Assembly: GCA_014706295.1 (NCBI GenBank)
Contig: JACSVZ010000002.1
Location: 51,548,717 to 51,612,716, forward strand
Length of the DNA: 64,000 nt
Direction: 5' to 3'
Source of the DNA: Lycocorax pyrrhopterus obiensis
Lineage: Eukaryota; Chordata; Aves; Passeriformes; Paradisaeidae
Each line of letters begins with the position of its first letter. Position 1 is the stretch's first letter. The translations under genes and the position numbers were made by a program. This document shows positions 1-12,373 of this stretch, piece after piece. The notes beneath the pieces are model-generated. The model was not told the origin of the DNA and searched no databases. It worked only from the letters and a program-made list of their open reading frames with translations.

Positions 1-3000
1 CAGCTTCTAGTGAATTCTCCAAAATTAGAAAAGCATCCAATGGATATTTCTTTCTTGGGTCTCTTGACAGAAGCTTTGAACAACAGTGAAAAAAAAAAAA
101 ACCCCACACAAACCACAGCTGTTACCTGCAGTGCCAATCAGCAAAAAAAGGCAGAGAAGTGGGGCTGGGTGACAGCCAGGCAGAGCTCAGAAAATAGAAA
201 AAAGAAACTACTTCTCTTGAGGAATTGTGCATGATTATTCCAGGACTATCATTTTTCTCTGAACTGCTACATTAAAAAAACCCAAAATGAGCCTGAGGTG
301 TGGCCAAAACTTCAGCCAGTGTTGTTTTAGTCCACCAGTTCAAACAGACTTGCTGAGATGAGATTACTTGAGTGAAGATTTAGGTAAAATGTGATACCAC
401 CACTTCCTGCATAAGGAGCAAGCTGTCTTCTGTGGGCAAACATTGCATTTTGGGGACAGTATCAAAAGGTTATTGGGTTTTTTGACTCAAAATATTTGAA
501 TCCCCCATCAGAATTTCTCCGAAAAGCACTCTTCAAAGCTCTTTTCCTGAAATCACAAGTATCAGTCATAAATGTTTCCTTAAAATACTTCATGAAAATA
601 AAACCCCTGACTTTTTTCATGGAAAGTCTCTCCAACAAAAATATGTGAAGCCTTTGATTCCATTAATTTAAATTAAAAACAAAGTTGATTTTAGCTTCTT
701 CTGGTAAATTAGATTCCTGAAATCAAGCTGAAATAGTGTAAATGCTTTTGAAAATCATAACCAGCAAATATTTGGAAGTAAAATAATTAGAAAACCATTC
801 AAAAACACAAACCACAAAAGAACAATATTTTATTCTGAACAACTCTCTCCATTTCAAAACCACCGTCTATCCAAAGTTCTACTTGTAAACAAGATTTCGT
901 ATATACAGTTTCTGATTAAAGATGAGCATTATCAGAATAAAAAATGTCACATATATTTACATAGAAGGTTACCATGCCAGCAATCTTCATATGCCATGCA
1001 TGTCACATACAAGCCTCAAATTAAGCTTACGAGTAGCAGCATCTGACAATGACAATGCATGTTTTTTCTATCTGCATGTTCTCTTTCTATATGAGGAAAT
1101 GGAATCCCACTGTGCTGGTAGAGAGACCATTTCAGTTCATTCCTTGCCATAAGGATATGCCAGTAATGTAATAAGACTGACAAAAGTGTCTATAAAAAAA
1201 ATTCTTTATGAAAGAGGGAACTGAAATTATCCTGTCCATAAAGCTGTAGGTGTTAATCCCCTGTAGGGATCTCAAACAGGAAGGACTTAACAACAATATG
1301 GTTTATAATTCAAAAACATTTTGACAAGCATTATATCTTTGAAGAGGATAAGCTAAGGTGGATTTTACAATCTGTGTTGTTTCCATTGCACATTAGCAAA
1401 GAGGGAATCACAGCCTGGTCCCTAGGTTGTTCCCTGAGATGTCAGATTACAGTGCTGCAGTGGTGAAAATCACAGCTGGCAGAGAACCAGCCTGTTCAAT
1501 TTGGTACCTGCACCTATGTGTTCATCCCTAGAGCACTGGCACAGCTCTGCAAAGAGATCACTGAAGCCAGGTGCTGTAGAGCATCAGGGTTATGACAGTG
1601 TATGCTTTCTAGAAGGAACCTGTTTCAGCAGTCCTGCATTTCAGCATGTGCCTGCAACTGCCTTTCCTGGACATGGACAGCCGGGTATTGCAGTACCTAA
1701 GGACCCATTCAGGGAATGCTTGAAGGCCAAAGTAATCAAAGTTCAGAGCAGGGAATAAAGTATTTGAGAGACTCTTTAATCTGCTGTCAACCTCGGAAAA
1801 TTATTATGGAGCTTGTGGGTTATTTCTGAGAATGTGGGAAGGAGACACCTCCATTCTGGAGCCTTCTGAGGCTAGGGGCAAACTGTTCTTGATTTCAGCA
1901 AGTTTTGGATGAGACACATCGTTTCCCTGTGCTGCTGATATATTCACCAACTACTGATATTTTCTTGTGCGTCTCTGAACTGGCAGACACAGGAAAATGC
2001 CCTGCAGTGTAGATCATGAAATGAATAGGAATGCTGACATAGAATAAATGCAGAATTTCTTAACTGTGAGAAACTGTAATTGAAAATGCACAGATATAAT
2101 TAGTCACCCAGTAACACAGAGGTCTATGTGCACTAAAAGAAATATGTAAACCCAAATAAGACACAAGTACCTTAAAAAAGGCATTTTCTTCAGAAATATC
2201 TCAAATCCTACCACCCTTCCTCTGCAGTCTCTCTAAAAACCTAGTCACCCTGAGTGTCTCCAAAGTGAATATAATCAGATAAGCGTGGAAGTTTGCACTG
2301 AAGGGCAAATAGTCTGCTTGCAAGGAGTTATTATGCAACAAGATGTTTTAATGTTGTTTTTGGAGAGAAAATAATGTTTTCTACAGCCTGTGTTGACTGT
2401 AGCATCAATAAAAGTATCTGATGATGCGATTTGCATTAGACTTTCTTCTATATGTAAATGTAATCAAGCTGCATTGTATATGGCTAAATTACTGTTAATT
2501 AGCGTTTGCTGAACATTTTTCTGATACATCATCTCAAATGAGCTTTAAAGAATATGAAGTTATTTGACACTTTTTTAGCTCACTGAACCCAACCTAGGAA
2601 TAACTTCAAGTGTAGTAAATACACTCAAAATAATAATTAGAGATAAAATACCAAAAAAAGTCTTTTGCTTTCATAAGGTAGCCTATCACAGCATAAATGT
2701 TTAGCAAACAGAAATACTGAAACCAAATGTTACTGTCGAATGAAGTTTCTGTATTTTCAAACAGCAAAAATCCATCTAATAGGTCTGTGTTTGAGCAGTC
2801 TGTTCTTTTACTCATTGTTAGTGAGAGCATTTTCAGGAGGAACTTCTACATTCAAACAGAAAGCTTTCACTTCAATACATGAAAAGTTATTTTTCCCTTT
2901 GAAGCATGCCCTGGTGTCTATTGCAACATACCTAGAAGAACTTTCTGCAATGTAGTGCACACAGGGACAGACACTGGTACGGAAATCAGTGTGACTGCTT

Positions 3001-3640
3001 TCTCATCTTTGCTACCAATCTGCTCTGCAGCTTCTATAAATCAGGTCTCACCTCTCACAGTTTCTCCCACAACCTTTTCCTTAAAGTGTATTCTTTAAAA
3101 GCTCAGTGGGATTACAGGGCAGAGCAGGATGGGCTCGAGATGAGCTCAGCTCCTATTTATGTCTCCCCCTTCACCTGGCAGGCCTGTCTGTCTCAGTGGG
3201 ACAGGCACATGCGCTCATTGCCACAGCCCTAGAAACCCAGTGAGGACGGAAGCAGATGCAGAGCAAAGCAAGGTACCGATTATGTCCTGCAACTGTGATT
3301 CTGCTCCAGTAAGGAAGTTATTTTCAGCACTCTGAACTTCTTTTGTGTAGATGGTGTCTGCTGTATCTCAACCATCAATACTAAGCTTGCTAACCCTAGA
3401 GCAATTTATTTTATCCTTCTCTTGAGGTGTCAAGATTTTGTTTTGCTAATTTTGTTGCTGCTAAAAAACTTGGAACTGACCTTAAACTTTTCTATGAGAA
3501 AAGCAAAGCACAGGTAAATGAAAAAAAACCAAGGTATGCAAGCATGACAGGAGAGACATTTTCCTTCCCCTTAATTTTTACTGCATAGGAAACCAGAGGA
3601 CACTGGTTACAGGATATGGGCCACAATAAGGCATGTATCA
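1..3640. other. Intron stretch without recognised elements
   Basis: I see no repeat family or exon. Two points stand out: 2340-2560, a non-repetitive stretch with an ATTTGCAT octamer-like POU site and TAATTAGC homeodomain-type cores, which looks like a conserved noncoding element candidate; and 3050-3270, a slightly more GC-rich patch of unknown origin. Confidence 0.4.
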
Positions 3641-4044
3641 GATGAGGAGTGGCTAAGGCCACTTGGTCTGTTCAGCCTTTAGAAGAGGAGACTGAGGGGA
3701 GACCTCACTGCAATCTACAACATCCTCATGAGGGGAAGAGGAGGAGCAGACACTGATCTCTCTGTGGTGACCCATGACAGGACCCGAGGCAATGACTGAA
3801 GTTGTGTCAGGGGAGGTTTAGGTTGAATATCAGGCAAAGGTTCTTCCCCCAGAGGGTGGCTGGGCACTGGAACAGGCTGCCCATGGGAGTGGTCCCAGCA
3901 CCAAGCCTGACAGAGTTCAAGGAGTGTTTGGACAATGCTTCAGGCACATGGTGTGACTCTTGGGGGGTCTTGTGCAGGGCCAGGAGTTGGACTCGGTGAT
4001 CCTTGTGGGTCCCTTCCAACTCAGCAGATTCTGTGATTCTGTGA
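3641..4044 (+). mobile_element. CR1 LINE fragment, 5'-truncated
   Basis: It ends in the CR1 3' signature GATTCTGTGATTCTGTGA after CCCTTCCAACTCAGCA. The upstream part keeps a recognisable end of CR1 ORF2: a frame at 3802-3999 contains GRFRLNIRQRFF, HWNRLP and APSLTEFK, matching the C-terminal tail of CR1 polymerase. It carries no complete ORF and is antisense to CNTNAP2. It belongs to the same subfamily as the copy at 47276-47669. Confidence 0.92.
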
Positions 4045-7000
4045 AATACACAAAAATTATGATGATGATAATGATAAGAAAAATGCATGTCTCAGCTTAG
4101 ATCTCCAATCAGTAAGTCTTGGAAGTCTATAGAGCTGGAAGCATCTCTATGATCTCACTGAATTAATATACTTGATTAACAATCAAGCTGAGCTGGGGTG
4201 ACAAACATCTCATAAATTCAGGACAGGAATTTTTGCTGAAACAATGAACTTCAAGTGAGCATTAAAAATTATTCATGGAAAGGGAATTTTAAATTCAGAT
4301 TTATAAAACTGTGCAAAGGAAAGCTGCTGAGAAACAAATAAATCTTTAAATAAGAGAACAGACAAGTATGTGAATTCTCCAATCCCAAATATTATGCAAT
4401 TATGAAAAACTGTTTATGAATATCTACTAATGGAGAAGAACTTCTAATAGTGTTCAGCAAATGCTTTTTCTTCAATAATTTAGACTTCATACTCATCTCC
4501 TCACGTTCCTTTCAGAGAGATGAAGACATGAAATACATTGAACAGGTTATTAGAATTCAATTAGTTTACTAGTCACGGTAGTTAACAACATAAACAATTC
4601 ATTTAGTAGTTTGAAACAAATGACGACTTTTCCTTTTTTTCCCGTAATATTTAATCCTTTTTTCCCACAGTTGTCCATCTCAGATATTCTAATTTCACAG
4701 CCACAAAAACTGTAATGGCTTTGTCTTACTGACTTGTTGCTAGGCTTTTTTGTTGGTTTGTTTAATTTATGCTTTTTCTCCTAGAACATCTTGTTTGGTA
4801 AGAAATCATTGTATTCCTTGACTGTCTTAGGTAAAATTGTCAGGCACTAGTCATACTTCTTTTTTATCATTTATTTATCCTGGGATCAGAGACAAAATGT
4901 GGGGTGTTTTTAAAGCCCTCTCCCTCCAAAACAAACAAACAAAAAAAAAACAACAACAAACAAAACCAAAACAAAAAAAACTTAGACAGAAGTCATATCC
5001 TCTCTTCCCTGAAACAGGGAATATATGTAAATTGGAGGAGAATGCATGAGAATAGAAATAGTAATTTTGCAACTAAACAGGTTTTTGTTGGAAAATGATG
5101 GTTTTTTGAAGTCAAAATTGTATTCTGAAATGGATTAAGTGGATGTGTGTACAAGGAGTAAACTTTCTTAAGAAATCTTTGTCACAGCATGTCTCAAGCC
5201 AGAAGGGAATTTTGAAAGGTATTTGCTAGGTCCTAGCTATTAGGCAGGATAGGCAGCTTTTAACTCGGATTTGCAGAAACACTGAATCTCCTGCAGATTG
5301 GTAGCTGTCCTACTCACCTCATTATGGAGTCTTCTGTTCTAGCTCCCATTTTGGGTTAGTGGAGTTACAATTTGCTATTACAAAAATTAATGGCACTATA
5401 AAGACAGCTTCATTCTGTAGATGGGGACTAAGCTGTCTGCACGAGAAGAGATCCAGTATTGAGTCTTTGTTCAGAGTAAAGGCTTAACAAAGATTTAGTA
5501 TCCCCGGTGAGTGTCGTAATCACTAAGTTTTTAGTAACCACAAAAAAATCTCGTATTTTTCAAAAGTTCATTGTTTGGCTGCCAAAAAAATTCTGAAGTC
5601 ATCAATACTTCAGTGTTTGATTCAATAAGCTGTGATGGAAATCACTGCCTTATGGCTCAAATCACTTAAATAACTTAAGCTGGCAATTTATTTTGGGAGG
5701 TTTGGGGGAGAGAGGAAGGGAGAGTGGAACTGTCGGAACTGACTATTGAGTTGTGCTGCCTTCCACTGAAATCATGCTAAACCTCACAGAGGGCAAAACC
5801 ACCTCCCAATTCCCCCCACTTTGCACTTCAGTTGTCACTTCCTGCCTCCGAGCTCTCCCTGCTCCTATCCTTCCTCTCTCTAGACAGGACCTTCCTCTTG
5901 TCATGGGAAAGTGTTGCAGTCAGTCCTTTCCACACTGAATCTTGCCTCACTTTCCAGTTTAAAAAGTTACTCTGCTACAAACTTGAGATGGATCAAAAGT
6001 GCAAACCAGAAGTACATCAAAGATTAAAGTTTTTTGTGTTTTTTTAAAATACATTACCCCTGAAACATCTGTGAAGAAAATTATCTTCTCTCACTTTTCC
6101 AACTGCCTGCCTTTGATTATTTGCAGAATGTTTTGTACCTTTCCACAGCACACAGACTGATCTTTTCCAGTCAGCTAATGATCTACTTCTTTCTGGTGTT
6201 AGTGGCAGTGAGATAAAAGAGGCCAAGGTCAACTTAAATGTTGAAAGCAAAAATGCAGTGTATTAAATGTATATTTAACTCTTTTGTCTGAGTTCTGTTT
6301 TCAGCCATCCTTGCAGAATGCCTTTTCTCCATCAAAGTTTGAGTAAGCTAATGTGCATAAGGCCTTAAGAGATTTTCAAAGTGTCAGCATCTTCCTTGCA
6401 TTAGGTAAAATCAGAATTTCTTTTCATTACTATGAACTAGGAATTGGGGAGAAATTTTAAGAAAGTATTACAGAATGTTTTAATTATTCAAACAATAATG
6501 ACTACAGAAGCAGAATTCTTCACAGGCTCGCTCTTCCCCTCTAATTTGAAGGAAATTTCTGAACCTTAGTGGAAACAGAACACTCTCCCCTATTGTTTTA
6601 GCTCTTGCTTTTGTAAGCATTGCTGTGTTATTTCTGGTGAAAATTGAAATTCTTTTTATAGTATCTCCAGCTATGAAGTACATACTTGGCATGTCTTTTA
6701 CATTCATCCTCTTTCTACAGCACCTTCAGTTTTAGGTTTTGCTAAGAATGAAAGAAAAATTTCTAAACACCAAGACAGCTGAGCTTTGCAGCAGATTTCC
6801 CGAAGGTACCCCTGAACCTCCATTAAAGAAGGTTTTAAGAAAAGGTTTATAAATTTATCAGGAATGATGTAGTCCTGATGCAGGTAAATAGAACAGCAGA
6901 CTTGAGAATTGTATCAGTCAGTCACAGTTTTTAACTATTTGCTTTCAGCAAAATCTGAATCCCTACACACATTATATGTTCATTGTACATGCCTTCCTGC

Positions 7001-10000
7001 CTGTATGTCCCAACAGCTGAAATAAGTGACTTCCAGGACTCAGATCTCACTTTTCTGCATTTTTTTCCATCCCTTTACTTTTGCCAAATGCATTAAACCT
7101 ATTTTTTTTCCTACATCAACACTACTTCCTTGTCTTTTATTGCATTTTTAATTGGTTCTTTCTTGGTAAAGTTAACCATTATCACCACTTAAAAATTTGC
7201 AGACTTGCCTTTTGAACTCTTTTTATACCCTGTTTTCTGACTGCTAAGCCCACATTCCTCACTTTTTAAAGCATACTTTGATTGTGGTTCTTCTTTCCTT
7301 GTATCTGTCCATCTAGATAGAAATTGCTTTTTACTTCCTTCTCAGTCTATGTAACTGCAATTTCCTTGAGCATTCCACAACACAGCTGAGCACATATTTA
7401 GTTTTCAAAAGACACTTAAATGCCCTTGAGTTCAGTCAATATAAGCAAACACTCAACCTTAATTAAATACAAATTATCTTGAACAATAGTTTACTATTGG
7501 GCATGTCTATTAGCATTATGAAAAATCTGAGCCCTAGTATTTAACTTTTGTTTTTCCCTAAAGTTTTGGAGAAAAATTTGATGCACTAAGCCTGAAATAC
7601 AATGATAGAATATTTAGTAGGGTGCTATTGACACATATAACTGTAGTTATCCAATGTCATTGTTCAGAGGCATCAACCTTGGACCATGATATGTCACCCA
7701 GTGGTGACGTACCCTTCTGCAGCAGCAGCTGATGTCTGCATGCAAGTGGCAGTAGACACAGGTTTTTAGGCAGTTTCACCCACAACACCTTTAACTGTAC
7801 CTGTTTCCAAAGTGTATTTCAACACTCCTACCAGTATCCTGGAAAAAAAAGGCCAAAAAATAGAGTCATGACTCCAGTTTCAAACATCTGCAAAAGTCAT
7901 AGAGGTCTGTACTGTAATACTTATTTAGACCAATGTATAGGCCAGAAGCGCTGCATCCCTTACTCATTTATTTAATCAAAATACACCTTTCATTTGTCTT
8001 CTAAGACAAATAACCATGCTGAAGTGATAGAAAGATACCTATAACCTTGTCTAAATTCAGTAGCAGATGCTGTTCTGGACTACACAGCTAATACCAAAAA
8101 GCAAGCTCATCTCTTCCCTAGAATAACATTCATTGCTCCATTTTTCCCAGTAGTAATTTTTTTCCTTGTCTCTTCCACAGGAGTGTGTTCCAGATGGCCC
8201 ACACTTGACTGTGCTAAAGGAAATACATGACCAAACAGAAAAGACATGAGTCTATCAGAAGATTCCAAACCATATTTCTATGAAAATATCTCAACTACGA
8301 AAATGTCTCAATCAGTCTTTTATACTTGTTCAATTAAAGTGAAAGGTTCTCTTTATTCTTCCAAGCTGATGGCTTCTCTTTATTGTATGATATAATCAAA
8401 TTGTTACTTGCACATAAAGAAATTGTATGGACATATCAATTTTAGAATAAGAGTCCTTTTTCCCATTTTTTTTAATCAATTTTATGATATTGATGATAAA
8501 GACTCTTCTGGAACAGATCATTGGTGTGAAATCCATACTGAATTAAAAATTCAGAATTACCAGAATAGCTGTTTTCAAAAATCAGCCAAACCTTTGCCTT
8601 TTTACATTTCTAAAATATCTTATAAAAATCTTCACATTCCTGGGAGAAAATCCTTTGGGGTACAAGTTTCATGGTTCAGAAAATTTGAAGGAACAAAAAT
8701 AAATTTGGACTCAGAGAAATGTGAAATATTTACCTGACTTAAAAGAAAAATTTGCTTAGAATGGATTTATGGCTAACCAATAGTATAAAAAAATATGGTT
8801 TTAAGTTTCAGTAACAAAAATATTTTTTAATATTTTAGTGTTAATTAATTTTCCATTACTTTCCTCTATTTTACGGAGTTTAGCAGACCTTAGAAAACAG
8901 CTAGTGTGCCTTTTAGACACTATTAAGGAGCAATAAATTTAGTGAGGTTATTTATGCCTAAACTGTACACAGTTATAGGAAAGAATGTTCAAGAACATTT
9001 GGTCATATACATGCACAAATTTCAGCATGTGCTTCTTGAAAATTCTAAATTTTATTGGACAATGTGCTTTTAAGCAGACATTTTAAATTCCTGCTCTCGG
9101 TTACATCTTTTCTGCATGAAAAATTCCATTTCACTGCTGTCAGAAAAGTAATTGTATCTCTTACCGCCTAAAGCATCTACTCTCTTCTCCCTGCGCTGAT
9201 ATAGTTCTCATCCACATGAATGAAAATTATGCACACATGGGGCGAGAAGAATTGAACTTTTTTCTGCCATTCCATGGCGAAGAATGTGGCAGTATGTGGT
9301 AAGTATGTATCCCTCCTTCCATCCCCCTCACAGGCTGACGAGAGCTTCCTAATGTCCTCCTTTCCCCTGCAGATCCTCAAATGCCCTCAATTCTTATAAT
9401 GTGGGCAGGGGTTATTGGGTTTCGTGTTTAGGGCATTTTTCTTTATGTGTTATGCACTCAGTAGAAAATTAATAGTAGAAGGTTAATAAGCCAATGCTGA
9501 GATGGTCTGCTACCACTCCTTTCATGACTGGGAGAGAAACTTTGCTAAATGTATAAGCTTAACCATTTCCATTCAATTTATATTTCAGGAAAAAGAAGCA
9601 AAACATATCTTTCTGTCCAAAAAAGAGCTCAAAATCTGAAGTACCTTCATATTTATCTGAGTGCAGGGCTAACTTGGAGATAAATTGTGTAAATGTTAAA
9701 AGGATGTAAATGTTTAGATTAATTAGTGCTCAGGAAAGCATGGCAATTCTACAGAATTGTAAAGAAATGTAATGTCATAAACCCAATCTAATTGGTCATC
9801 AATTTCTGCTACTAGAAAAAGCACCAACCCAACAAAAGCACTAATCTGGAGTACTAGGTAACAGTAATTATAGGGCATCTCGACTTTATCCACACAAATT
9901 AATGGTAGTTTGGATCTAAGCCAAGAATATGAATAATAGTGTGCAGACTATCTCTGAATGAAGATGCTTCTGCCAGGCATCTCCTAAACAAAACTAAAGA

Positions 10001-11035
10001 AACCCATCTTAAAGCAGAAAATTATAGACTACAAAAAATACAGGAAGATGTGGTTCAGCATAATCTGCAGTCATTTTAGTTGTGGGAATCCACAGTTAAA
10101 TTTTTTTACCTTTTTTACAGTGTAGATTGAAATGCATCCAAAGAAAAGCCTAGAGATTTGCTTTTTGTAATTAATATTTATATAAGATCTAATAGAGAAT
10201 GCATTTTCTGACTCCAGACTGTCAAAAATTAAAACATAAATGTAGGCAAGTAAAATAGTATATGAAAAAATGGGCAACAGGAATGGACTCTTACTTTTCA
10301 AAATAGAACAAATAGCAAATTACAGATGACAACAATTGATCAACTGAACTATTTGGCATTCCCAGGTATTTTTCAGTACTCTAACACACTCATTTAAGAA
10401 AAAGTTACCTAAATTGCCATTGTTCTCATTTCTCTTTATAATGTAAATTTCAATGAGTTCAAGTCATTAACCTTTTTTCCTCTCAATGATAAGAAGTTAT
10501 TTCTCTGAAACTGTGAAACTTTGATCATAAAACTCTACTCAAAGATCAGAGACTCCCTGCAAAATACATTACCTCGAATGGCCAAGGCAAGAGAAACCAT
10601 TGCTAGCCCAGCAGTATTCTCAAATTGAACTCAGGTTTAGTGAAAATGAGAGGAAGCAGACAAAGGACAACTTTGGTAGATACAGGAGCCAACTTTCTCT
10701 GAAATGACTGTCGATATTGGATGCCCAACTTGAAATATCCTCAGGGCTGCCCAAATGTAAAAGGTGGTACTTTGCTTATGCCAGTCTTTTTAAAGATATC
10801 TTAGGCTGGACACCAACAAATTGGTGCCCCAAAATTAACAGACAAATTCCACACCCCTTTCCGGGATAGAGACGTCGTTAAATTTATTATGAAAAAGGTA
10901 AATTATTGATAACTTAATGGCTGTGTTTTGAGAACTTCCAATAGCTATCCTATCTCAGATACAACAAGTTTAGATGTGTATATGCTGTGCTGAATTGTGC
11001 AGTACCAGATCAGATTTTATTTACTTTTTTCCAAC
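4045..11035. other. Intron stretch, mostly unique-looking AT-rich DNA
   Basis: It contains a CAAA-rich low-complexity patch (about 4931-4980) and a GA- then CT-rich patch near 5697-5885. A possible ERV-like stretch at 10790-10895 is listed separately. The open frame at 8408-8737 has no family motif and an AT-driven composition. Confidence 0.4.
10790..10895 (-). mobile_element. Possible ERV/LTR-derived fragment
   Basis: On the minus strand an AATAAA is followed by a C/G-containing stretch (GACGTCTC, CCGGAAAGGGG), then TTTTGGGGCACCAATTTG and TTGGTGTCC. This resembles an LTR end followed by a primer-binding-site-like segment. No matching 5' end or target duplication was found, so this is a weak call. 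Confidence 0.3.
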
Positions 11036-11110
11036 AGCTTGGGTTGGAAGGGATCTTTAAAGGTCACCTATAGTCCAATGCCACCCTGTGATAAGCGGGG
11101 ACACCTTGAA
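11036..11110 (-). mobile_element. Short CR1 3'-end fragment
   Basis: GGGTTGGAAGGGATCTTTAAAGGTCACC is the reverse complement of the conserved CR1 3' region just before the terminal repeats. Only about 75 bp remain. Confidence 0.75.
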
Positions 11111-12052
11111 GATATAAAATGTATTGCAAGATACAAGGAAGTATTTCAAAATTATGATCAACTGCACACGATGTGCAAATTCTGAAATGGTAATTACAGC
11201 CAGCTAGTGAGTTCTGAATGAAAAACATATTGCTCCTCCTTTCAGGAAATTACCTCACATTAAGTTATATGGAGGAGTATAATAAAAGAAATGCAAATAG
11301 TGATGGCTCATCTTCTCAGTCCTCTGGTGTACAGAATTCCCTGTGGAAATATTCCAGGCAGACCACTGGAACCAGCAAATTTTTCTTCTACACCTTTTAT
11401 ACAAAATTTTAAGTATCTGAGCTTCCTCCCCACATAAGAACCAAATTCTTCTTTAGATTTCTCACTGAAATTAATTTCCATCTATAATATATACTTAAAC
11501 AAAGCAGTATGTGCTTAAACATTTAAAAATGTCATATCTAAAATGATGCGGCAACAAAGAAATCCAGGTTTACTGTAAACAAAACGACATTATAAATTAC
11601 ATAATGTGCAACACAGAATGGTGTTTAAACATAACTGAGTTTTGCAATGAAAGTAAAAATTATCCCTGAATGCTTTAAATTATTTTTGTATTTTGTTTTT
11701 CACACATTTCATAGACTCCAACTATTTGTTTCAGAAGCTAGGGCCCAAACACGTTCATCTGGTAAGTATAAAATTACCTGTCTACAATTTTAGAAGGGAT
11801 TCTTTGCAGTGTAGTCAACCCTTAATTTCTTTATAGCTTTTAAATTGCATATTTCAAGCATTTAATTCCATTTGGATTACAACTGAATTATGATCTAGCC
11901 AAAAAAGTAATGCAGATCTTCACTTTCAAAGACAAATATATCCCTCACTATTTGATTAATGAGGGAAAGAACAGAAAGACACACATAATACACCTTAGCC
12001 ACCCACCTTTCATCTTTTTCTTTCTGCCCTACAAGGGAACCTCACTATAAAA

Positions 12053-12111
12053 AACCAACCAACCAACCAACCAACCAACCAACCAACCACCAAATAAATA
12101 AATAAATAAAT
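12053..12111 (+). repeat. Compound microsatellite (AACC)9 then (AAAT)5
   Basis: Nine perfect AACC units (12053-12088) are joined by ACC to five AAAT units (12092-12111). Confidence 0.97.
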
Positions 12112-12250
12112 AAAACACGAAGAAATGACCATGAAAGAAGGCTTTACCATCTCACAGTCACACAAAAGAGCTGCCAGCTGAGGTCACTGGCTTCCAACAG
12201 TCCCCGCACCTGACCTTGAATGACTTTTGACAAGCCACTGATAGCACTAA

Positions 12251-12269
12251 TGACATCAAATTGATGTCA
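12251..12269. promoter_or_regulatory. Perfect palindrome with 9-bp arms (TGACATCAA-A-TTGATGTCA)
   Basis: The arms are exactly reverse complementary around one A. Each arm carries TGACATCA, one base away from the bZIP CRE site TGACGTCA. The centre contains CAAATT, reported as a FOXP2-type core. Two further CAAATT/AATTTG cores lie at 12347-12352 and 12368-12373. A regulatory role is inferred only. Confidence 0.35.
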
Positions 12270-12373
12270 AATGAAATCAAAAGACATTGTAGCAGTTTTA
12301 CTGGATCAGCACTTTCACTGATGAGGTGGTGTATCTCTTAAGTACTAATTTGCAATGGGATGTTGTGCAAATT

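Noticed and set aside
8408..8737. Plus-strand frame of 109 codons
   Set aside because: AT-driven composition and no family motif; it starts at a non-ATG codon.
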